The position numbers and the translations under genes are program-made. This document shows, piece after piece, positions 1 through 4,795 of a DNA stretch of 12,703 nucleotides. Below the pieces are notes generated by a model. That model did no database searches, was not told where the DNA came from, and saw only the letters and a list, made by a program, of their open reading frames with translations. Origin of the DNA: an uncultured Lachnospiraceae bacterium (GTDB taxonomy: Bacteria; Bacillota; Clostridia; Lachnospirales; Lachnospiraceae); NCBI GenBank assembly GCA_910584945.1, contig CAJUDY010000065.1, positions 1 to 12,703 on the forward strand, written 5' to 3'. Numbering within the stretch: the stretch's first letter is position 1; every line of letters begins with the position of its first letter.

Positions 1-29
1 GTGTCGCAGAGTATCATCCTTTGCGACAC
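1..29 (+). repeat. Perfect 8-bp inverted repeat at window edge
   Basis: GTGTCGCA (1-8) is exactly complementary to TGCGACAC (22-29), with a 13-base loop. The base after the right arm is T, so the stem may extend upstream of the window. No T-run follows directly, so this is not a textbook terminator for the plus strand. It could be the end of an upstream unit, an operator, or a leader hairpin for the gene at 115. Its role cannot be decided from what is visible. Confidence 0.5.
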
Positions 30-114
30 TTGAAGAAGGTGTTTTTTGCGTTTCCACAAGCATGTTTTGGGCCTGCTTTGGAGGCCGTATGGAGCTGCAG
101 GGAGGTCCTAAGAC

Positions 115-660
115 ATGATATGTGAGATAACAGAATATGAACGAAAGGGTTCTGTCAGGGTCAGAGATCAGGAGGAACGGCGGGTATGGCACAGTTCCAA
201 TATGGTGAACCTCTGTCTGGATACCTGGAATGAAAAGGTTCAAAGCGGAAAGCTGTATCACATTTACACCGGAGAGCCGGTGGAATTTTCCTCTTTGTTT
301 GAGGCGGTTAATCGGATGGAGGAGCTGTATGATGCAATTTCCTTTCCTCAGGCATCCACGAATCTGCGGAGTTTCCAGGTGGAACGCAGGATCAAAGCCT
401 ATGAAACCGGGCCGGATATCTGTGTGCTGAAGCCAAACGGTAAAGAAATCAAAGAAGTTGAAAAATTTAACAAGGTGATTGAACACAGAGGCGCACAGGC
501 GACCTTTTTGATACGCGTCATGTACCGGCAGCATTCCAGCTGGCAGGGAGAGGTGACCTGGGTGGACCGGCAGAAAAAAGAGTATTTCCGGAGCGCGTTG
601 GAACTGATTCGGCTTCTGAACAGCGCTTTCGATACAAAAGGGAAAAAAGACGCAGAATAA
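115..660 (+). CDS. Conserved hypothetical protein with two related half-domains
   Basis: This is a 181-residue soluble protein with no signal peptide or membrane segment. The ATG at 115 has a GGAGG at 101-105, nine bases upstream. Two stretches resemble each other. Residues 45-76 run from a GKLYH motif to EFSSLFEAVNRMEELYDAI, and residues 145-173 run from WQG through YFRSALELIRLLNSAFD. Both look like short strands followed by a helix. Residues 130-173 also align without gaps to residues 81-124 of the protein at 3172-3549 (16 of 44 identical by hand count), so the two genes are paralogues. The regulator gene follows 18 bases after this stop and is probably co-transcribed. I recall similar proteins beside Lachnospiraceae pilus loci but know no function. 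A regulatory partner of the SARP protein is possible but is inference only. Confidence 0.85.
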   Translation: MICEITEYERKGSVRVRDQEERRVWHSSNMVNLCLDTWNEKVQSGKLYHIYTGEPVEFSSLFEAVNRMEELYDAISFPQASTNLRSFQVERRIKAYETGPDICVLKPNGKEIKEVEKFNKVIEHRGAQATFLIRVMYRQHSSWQGEVTWVDRQKKEYFRSALELIRLLNSAFDTKGKKDAE

Positions 661-678
661 GGAGGGGTTTTGCGGCGA

Positions 679-1869
679 ATGGATATGGGTGAGAAGAGTG
701 TGATCTATTTCGAACTGTTTGGTTCTTTTTCCATAGGAAATACAGCGAGTGGGGGAAACAAAGAGAGTATCATACCTGGAAAAACGGGCAAAAAGGTGTT
801 GTCTTTTCTGCAGTATTTGATTGTGAATCATACGCGGAGCATCTCTCTGGAAGAATTGATCGAGCAGTTCTGGCCGGAGGCGGACAGCAGAGACCCGGGC
901 AATGCACTGAAAAATATGATCTTTCGGGCCAGGAGCTATCTGAAAAAGATGTTTCCGGAGCAGAAAGAACTGCTTCAGAAGCGTCCCGGCTGTTATATGT
1001 GGAATCCGGATGTGAAGATTGAGGTGGATACTGAGCAGTTCGAACAGGGATATCTGGAATCGCGGAAAGCAGAAGGAGAAGAGCGTGTGCGGCTGCTTTT
1101 CCGGACGGTTTCCCTGTACAAAGGCGATTTTTTGGCGGGAAATGAAAGCGATTGGACTGCTCCGCTGCGGCACTATTATCAGACTTTATATCTGGACGCC
1201 TGCAAAGAAGTTCTGTCAGCGCTCCAGGAAGAGGAACGCTGGACGGAGATGATTGGCATCTGTGAGCAGGCATATGAAGTGGACTTCAGCATGGATTCCT
1301 TCGTGATGTATCATATGCAGGCGCTGATCGCTCTGGGGCAGCCGGAGAAGGCAGTGGAGAGATACCAGATGTTCCGCAAGGCCCTCTGGCAGGAATACGA
1401 GATTGAGCCGATGGAGCAGGTGGAAGAGATGCACGTTCTGGCGGCCGGTATGTGTCAGGATACCATGGACAGTCAAAATGTCCTGAAGCTGGTGTCGGAA
1501 GCCGGGGAGGAGAACGGCGCCTTTTTTTGCACCTTCGGAGTCTTTCGGAGCATCGTGGCCCTGGAACGCCGCCATCTGGCCCGCTCCAGACAGCCGTCTA
1601 CGCTGGTGATTGTCAGTCTTGGAGATCAGATCGCACCCACGACAGACGCGCGAAGGCTGCAGCGGGTTCTCATGGAAGGACTCCGCACCGGGGATCTGGT
1701 GGCAAGACTGGACGCCGGCTCCTATATCGTGATGCTGAGCGGCGCTTCCGTGGAAAATGCCTGGCAGGTAGCCGGGAGAGTAGAGCAGAAATTCCGCAGG
1801 GCCTACGCGAATTCCAACGCAAATATTACCTTCCGCATGTCGTCGCTGGAGCCGCTGACGGCGCAGTGA
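679..1869 (+). CDS. SARP-type (BTAD) transcriptional regulator with C-terminal GGDEF-like domain
   Basis: This is a cytoplasmic DNA-binding regulator of about 396 residues. Residues 8-113 form the OmpR-like winged helix of SARP proteins: a FELFGSF opening strand, LEELIEQFWPE and the ALKNMIFRARSYLKK recognition region. Residues 115-257 form the helical BTAD, with YKGDFLAG and a closing AVERYQMFRKALWQEYEIEP. Residues 260-396 are an added domain of GGDEF-like pattern, but the signature position reads RLDAGSYIVML (343-353), so cyclase residues are absent. AAGGAGG at 659-665 serves the start. ATG at 679 is preferred, although a TTG at 670 (four bases after the GGAGG) would add three residues and cannot be excluded. 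The gene lies 18 bases after the 115-660 gene and is probably co-transcribed with it. A SARP-like operator lies before the pilus operon at 3104-3136, the likely target. Confidence 0.9.
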   Translation: MDMGEKSVIYFELFGSFSIGNTASGGNKESIIPGKTGKKVLSFLQYLIVNHTRSISLEELIEQFWPEADSRDPGNALKNMIFRARSYLKKMFPEQKELLQKRPGCYMWNPDVKIEVDTEQFEQGYLESRKAEGEERVRLLFRTVSLYKGDFLAGNESDWTAPLRHYYQTLYLDACKEVLSALQEEERWTEMIGICEQAYEVDFSMDSFVMYHMQALIALGQPEKAVERYQMFRKALWQEYEIEPMEQVEEMHVLAAGMCQDTMDSQNVLKLVSEAGEENGAFFCTFGVFRSIVALERRHLARSRQPSTLVIVSLGDQIAPTTDARRLQRVLMEGLRTGDLVARLDAGSYIVMLSGASVENAWQVAGRVEQKFRRAYANSNANITFRMSSLEPLTAQ

Positions 1870-1892
1870 GAGGTGTAGCTGTGCACAGGAAC

Positions 1893-1936
1893 AAGGTGTA
1901 AAGGTTTTCTGGATTTGAGAAAGACTTTTACACTTT
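1893..1936 (+). terminator. Long two-step hairpin between convergent genes, possible terminator
   Basis: AAGGTGTAAAGG (1893-1904) pairs with CTTTTACACTTT (1925-1936) over 12 positions with two G-U pairs. Inside it, TTTCT (1906-1910) pairs with AGAAA (1918-1922) around a 7-base loop. It sits 24 bases after the regulator stop and 54 bases beyond the stop of the minus-strand gene. The bases after the right arm are only moderately T-rich, so termination is plausible but not certain. It could serve both converging transcripts. Confidence 0.5.
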
Positions 1937-1989
1937 GTCTGTATTTGTGCGTATGTTCAGGAGCACTTGTCAGACTTTCGTACCAAAAT

Positions 1990-2274
1990 TCACAGATCCA
2001 GATATTTCTGCTGGAATTCCTCTATGCTTTTCACCCGGGCGGCGAGCTTGCGCCACCTGCGCAGCCGTTCCATATCCTGCTCTTTGTGTACGGCATCGAT
2101 CAGTTCACGGGGAATCCTGCCGGTATCCTCTAAGAAATCCAGCACAGAATTCGCTCTTTCCGTATGCGTTCCTTTTTCAATACCATCGTTTAAGATCATC
2201 TCACCCAAAATCGTCATATTCATCATCTCCCTGATGTTGCGAAGCTCCTCCGTCGTCAGGAACTTCATGGCCAT
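1990..2274 (-). pseudogene. C-terminal part of frameshifted Rpn-like nuclease-family protein
   Basis: This is a 94-residue reading frame opening with MAMKFLTTEELRNIREMM and ending at TGA (1990-1992). It has no ribosome binding site of its own and overlaps the end of the preceding minus-strand frame by 10 bases (ATGGCCATGA). In the family, as I recall it, the text reads continuously from a MESVLY-like helix into an AMKFL-like helix followed by a conserved LGEMI...DGIEKG stretch. That is exactly what joining the two frames gives. I therefore read this as the tail of one gene split by a one-base frameshift near 2275. Translation by coupling at the overlap is a less likely alternative. Confidence 0.7.
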
Positions 2275-2810
2275 GTGTACAGTACCGATTCCATCCGCGC
2301 CAGGTCTTCAGGGTCCTGATTGACCTGCTCCTGGCGCAGCAGCTTCATCCCCCGGCTGATCCGCTCCTGCTGGGATATTTTGCCGCTCATCAGCGGAGTC
2401 AGCAAAAGCTTCAGCAAATCTTTCCGCGCCAGTGGGCCTTCCTGTTGGCGCTTCTCCAGCTCTCGAATCACCTGATCCCCGTTCTGATCCTTCAGGCGGA
2501 TCACTTTCACCCCGAACTGCTGTCCCATGAGGGACTCATAAGATCGATACCGTGGGAGATCCTTTATCAGAATGCGGTCGCTCTCGAACTCCAGATGAAG
2601 AAAGCTTCCGTCCTCCATCTCATAATTGAAGTCCTCCATGTAGTCCATCTGGGGCAACTTCACCTGCTCTGTAGGTGCAATCCGCAGTACCCTTCCTTTC
2701 ATCCCGATCAGAGGAAGCAGCTCCTCCCCAAAAAGCGCCGCCGCGCTCTTGAGCGCCCGGTCCTCCAGAGGCTGTCCGGCCGGACTCTGGTCTTTTCCTT
2801 TTTGGTTCAT
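2265..2810 (-). pseudogene. N-terminal part of frameshifted Rpn-like nuclease-family protein
   Basis: This frame resembles Lachnospiraceae members of the Rpn / PD-(D/E)XK transposase-like family. FGEELLPLIGMKG, IAPTEQVKLP and the core EDGSFLHLEFES (D67 followed by E74 and E76) fit the nuclease centre. ATG at 2810 is chosen because AAGGAGG (2814-2820) stands just before it. An ATG at 2834 has no visible site. The frame ends WP-TGA just where the next frame begins, so one base appears lost or gained. In addition, the text passes from YESLMGQQFG directly to VKVIRLKDQN. Relatives that I recall have about 30 more residues there, including a core strand, so a second, in-frame deletion is likely. 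Transcription probably starts at 2849-2877. It lies opposite to the pilus genes, like an insertion between the regulator and its target operon. Confidence 0.7.
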
Positions 2811-2848
2811 AGGCCTCCTTCGCAGAAATGACAAGAGGAACTGTCCTT

Positions 2849-2877
2849 ATTATAGAAGATTTTTCACTAAAAAACAA
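2849..2877 (-). promoter_or_regulatory. Sigma-A-type promoter for the Rpn-like gene
   Basis: On the minus strand, TTGTTT (complement at 2872-2877) is followed after exactly 17 bases by a perfect TATAAT (complement at 2849-2854). The expected start of transcription lies about 30 bases before the AAGGAGG that serves the ATG at 2810. Confidence 0.75.
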
Positions 2878-2929
2878 TAGGATTCTGCATTTTTTAAAAA
2901 TGAAACTTGTGATTCACGTTGGATTCATC

Positions 2930-2943
2930 GCCTGATCTCAGGC
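2930..2943. repeat. Short palindrome, possible operator half of a pair
   Basis: GCCTGATCTCAGGC is a 6-bp inverted repeat around a 2-base centre. It lies 17 bases from the larger palindrome at 2961-2977 and downstream of the minus-strand promoter at 3027-3055, so it would be in that transcript's leader. It may be a protein site or an RNA stem; by itself it could be chance. Confidence 0.3.
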
Positions 2944-2960
2944 CGAAAAATCAGAAATTA

Positions 2961-2977
2961 CGGGAAATGATTTCCCG
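2961..2977. repeat. 17-base perfect palindrome, candidate operator
   Basis: CGGGAAAT and ATTTCCCG are exact 8-bp arms around a single central G. An odd-centred palindrome of this size fits a binding site for a dimeric repressor. It lies between the two minus-strand promoters and about 130 bases upstream of the plus-strand promoter. No matching regulator is in the window: the SARP protein is expected to use direct repeats, not palindromes. Confidence 0.45.
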
Positions 2978-3026
2978 ATGAACATTCAGTTGGACAATTC
3001 TCTCTTAATTCCCTGTTGTCAAAACA

Positions 3027-3055
3027 ATTTTAGCAGAAAAATTTCTAGTTGTCAA
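3027..3055 (-). promoter_or_regulatory. Second minus-strand promoter with consensus -35
   Basis: On the minus strand a consensus TTGACA (complement at 3050-3055) precedes TAAAAT (complement at 3027-3032) with a 17-base spacer. A second TTGACA copy (complement at 3017-3022) lies 33 bases further on but has no good -10 box. Transcripts from here would carry a leader of roughly 200 bases containing both palindromes before reaching the Rpn-like gene. Confidence 0.55.
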
Positions 3056-3103
3056 TCTTAAAATTCAATTTATTTTTCAGTATTTTTTCAAATCCCCTTG
3101 TCC

Positions 3104-3136
3104 TCTACCTGTTTTCTACCCGCCCCCTGTTATAGT
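3104..3136 (+). promoter_or_regulatory. SARP-like direct-repeat operator and extended -10 promoter of the pilus operon
   Basis: CTACCTG (3105-3111) and CTACCCG (3116-3122) agree at 6 of 7 bases and start 11 bp apart. Exactly 8 bases after the second comes TATAGT (3131-3136), preceded by TG at the extended -10 position. The -35 place (about 3108-3113) reads CCTGTT, a poor match, as expected for an activator-dependent promoter. Heptamers 11 bp apart, the nearer one 8 bp before the -10, is the established layout of SARP-regulated promoters in actinomycetes. The predicted leader to the ATG at 3172 is about 30 bases. Confidence 0.6.
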
Positions 3137-3171
3137 AAAAGCCAAAGACGAGAGAAAGAGGTAGCAGTCGC

Positions 3172-3549
3172 ATGATGCTTCGGGAGAGAATGGTTCCCTG
3201 CCAGAGCCGGGAAGCGGTGGTTACGGTGCTGTCCTATCACAGCGGGATCATGGACGGCTACCTGCAGCATCCCAGGCTTCGGGAGAGGGAGAAGATCGAG
3301 AGCCTTTCACAGTTGATCCTGCTTCTGAACAGCCTGGTGGACCTGGAACACTGCATCAACCAGCCGCTGCCGATGGTAGAGTCCGCGGACAACGGTGGGA
3401 AACATCCGGCAATCTTCCATATACAGATCTTTTTCCGGGAACATTACACCTGGCAGGGGAGGCTGTTTTGGGAAAATGAAAATCAGGAGATCGTATTTCG
3501 CAGCGTCATGGAGCTGATTCAGCTGCTGGATGAGATTCTGGCGGAATGA
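3172..3549 (+). CDS. Conserved hypothetical protein, paralogue of the 115-660 product
   Basis: This is a 125-residue soluble protein, first gene of the pilus operon. AGAGG at 3157-3161 precedes the ATG. A second ATG follows directly, so the start could be one codon later. Residues 81-124 match residues 130-173 of the 115-660 product without gaps, sharing an H-x-x-WQG motif, a W four residues after the G, and FRS-x-x-ELI-x-LL. Residues 26-58 (GYLQHPRLREREKIESLSQ, then LILLLNSLVD) look like a diverged first copy of the same half-domain, so the protein again has two halves. No signal peptide, membrane segment or catalytic motif is visible. Its position directly after the putative SARP operator suggests a role in control or assembly of the pilus, but no function is established. 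Confidence 0.85.
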   Translation: MMLRERMVPCQSREAVVTVLSYHSGIMDGYLQHPRLREREKIESLSQLILLLNSLVDLEHCINQPLPMVESADNGGKHPAIFHIQIFFREHYTWQGRLFWENENQEIVFRSVMELIQLLDEILAE

Positions 3550-3562
3550 AAGAAGGGGACCT

Positions 3563-4114
3563 ATGGAGGAGAAAGAATTACGCAGACTAAATCGCAGAGA
3601 GCTTCTGAAAATGCTCGTCGTCCAGTGTGAAGAGACCGAGCGGCTGCAGCAGGAAGCGGACGAGACGCGGAAACGCCTGGAAGCTCTGGAAGAAAGTTAT
3701 GAGCGTCTGAAGACAAAGCTGAACATAAAAGACGAACGTCTGAACCAGAAGGACGCCCGGATCGCGGAACTGACAGAAACCATCGAGGAGATGAAAGCTT
3801 CCAAAGAGATCGAACTGGAAGAGGCAGGCTCCATCGCTGAGGCGGCCCTTCGGCTGAACGGGATCTTCGAGGCGGCTCAAGAAGCAGCCGACCAGTACCT
3901 CATGAATGTAAGACGGATGGCGGACACAGGACGATGGCCGACAGGGGAGCAGGAAAGGACAGCGGAGCCTGTCGTATCAAAAAAAACGACAACCCGGGGA
4001 GAGATCCGAAGCTCGACGGGAGCGACGGTGATTCCGGTATCCCCGGAAGATAGAAAAAAGTATCGAGATATGAAAGGGACGTCGCATACTTGGAGGAAAC
4101 TACTTCATGGATGA
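3563..4114 (+). CDS. Coiled-coil protein of unknown function
   Basis: This is a 183-residue, highly charged protein. The ATG at 3563 is preferred because AAGGGG (3553-3558) lies four bases before it. An ATG at 3530 in the same frame would overlap the end of the preceding gene. Residues 10-88 are rich in Leu/Glu/Lys heptads (for example RKRLEALEESYERLKTKL) and should form a long coiled coil. A conserved-looking helix follows (about 89-113, EAALRLNGIFEAAQEAADQY). The last 60 residues are polar and probably disordered. There is no signal peptide or membrane segment, so it is presumably cytoplasmic. The stop overlaps the start of the signal peptidase gene by 8 bases (ATGGATGA), which suggests coupled translation. 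I recall similar proteins in Lachnospiraceae sortase loci, but no function is known to me. Confidence 0.85.
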   Translation: MEEKELRRLNRRELLKMLVVQCEETERLQQEADETRKRLEALEESYERLKTKLNIKDERLNQKDARIAELTETIEEMKASKEIELEEAGSIAEAALRLNGIFEAAQEAADQYLMNVRRMADTGRWPTGEQERTAEPVVSKKTTTRGEIRSSTGATVIPVSPEDRKKYRDMKGTSHTWRKLLHG

Positions 4115-4706
4115 GCGGAAGCAGGAGCGTCCGTCTCTGGAGCTGCTGAGAATGGAGTTGGCCAGAGAAGAATTGAAACATGAATTCTGGAAGACGCTCT
4201 GGCATATCGCGGGAATCATCACAGTGGCCGCTGCCATCACCGCACTGTTGGCAACCAGGCTGGTCATGCTGCTGAAAGTCAACGGCATGAGCATGGCGCC
4301 GACCCTGCAGGAAGGAGAGATCGTCATCCTCCATCAGACAAAGAAAATCGAAAAAGGCGATATGATGGGGTTTTATTATGGAGGGAAGGTACTTCTGAAG
4401 CGCGCCATCGGGAGCGCAGGAGATTATATAGATATCGATCAGGAAGGCAACGTATATGTCAACGGCGAGATGCTGGAAGAACCGTATCTGGAGAGAAAAG
4501 GACCGGGAAAATGCGAACTTGATTTCCCCTATCAGGTACCGGAGGGCATGATCTTCGTACTGGGTGACAACAGAGAGGTGTCCCTGGACAGCCGGATTAG
4601 AGCGATCGGATGCGTGGAGAGCAGCCAGATTGTTGGCAGGGTAGCATGCAGAGTGTGGCCGCTGGCCCGCATGGAAATGATGCGGACAGATACGGAACTT
4701 GAATAA
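4107..4706 (+). CDS. lepB: Type I signal peptidase of the pilus locus
   Basis: This is a 199-residue membrane serine protease that removes signal peptides from exported proteins. A single membrane helix (about residues 32-54) is followed by the catalytic box NGMSMAPTL with nucleophile Ser62, and KVLLKRAIG with general base Lys98. The GDNREVSLDSR motif near the C-terminus completes the family pattern. GGAGG (4092-4096) precedes the ATG. Streptococcal pilus loci carry SipA-type relatives that lack catalytic residues. Here both are present, so this enzyme should be active and probably processes the adhesin and pilin encoded downstream. It overlaps the coiled-coil gene by 8 bases and lies 89 bases before the adhesin gene. 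The symbol denotes the family; the organism may name it sipX or similar. Confidence 0.93.
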   Translation: MDERKQERPSLELLRMELAREELKHEFWKTLWHIAGIITVAAAITALLATRLVMLLKVNGMSMAPTLQEGEIVILHQTKKIEKGDMMGFYYGGKVLLKRAIGSAGDYIDIDQEGNVYVNGEMLEEPYLERKGPGKCELDFPYQVPEGMIFVLGDNREVSLDSRIRAIGCVESSQIVGRVACRVWPLARMEMMRTDTELE

Positions 4707-4795
4707 AAAAACAGCATCAGACCGAAGGCAGCCCCGGAAGGATTTTACGGAACGAAGTGAGGGAAGATGCGGAACTTCAATAGGAAGGTGAGAAG

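Larger units (their letters stand above)
2811..3171. other. Gene-free divergent regulatory region
   Basis: This 361-base AT-rich stretch holds no convincing reading frame. It contains two minus-strand promoters (2849-2877 and 3027-3055), two palindromes (2930-2943 and 2961-2977) and one plus-strand promoter with operator-like repeats (3104-3136). It separates the broken minus-strand gene from the pilus operon and probably carries the main control of that operon. Confidence 0.7.

Noticed and set aside
63..81. TGTTTTGG and TGCTTTGG start 11 bp apart upstream of the first gene, hinting at an autoregulatory SARP site.
   Set aside because: No -10 box follows at the expected distance, and the heptamers do not match the CTACC type found at 3105-3122.
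4688..4782. An 18-base imperfect repeat (16 matches, containing CGGAACTT) occurs at the end of the signal peptidase gene and again 77 bases later before the adhesin.
   Set aside because: It is short and inside or beside coding ends. It is probably a remnant of local duplication, with no visible function.
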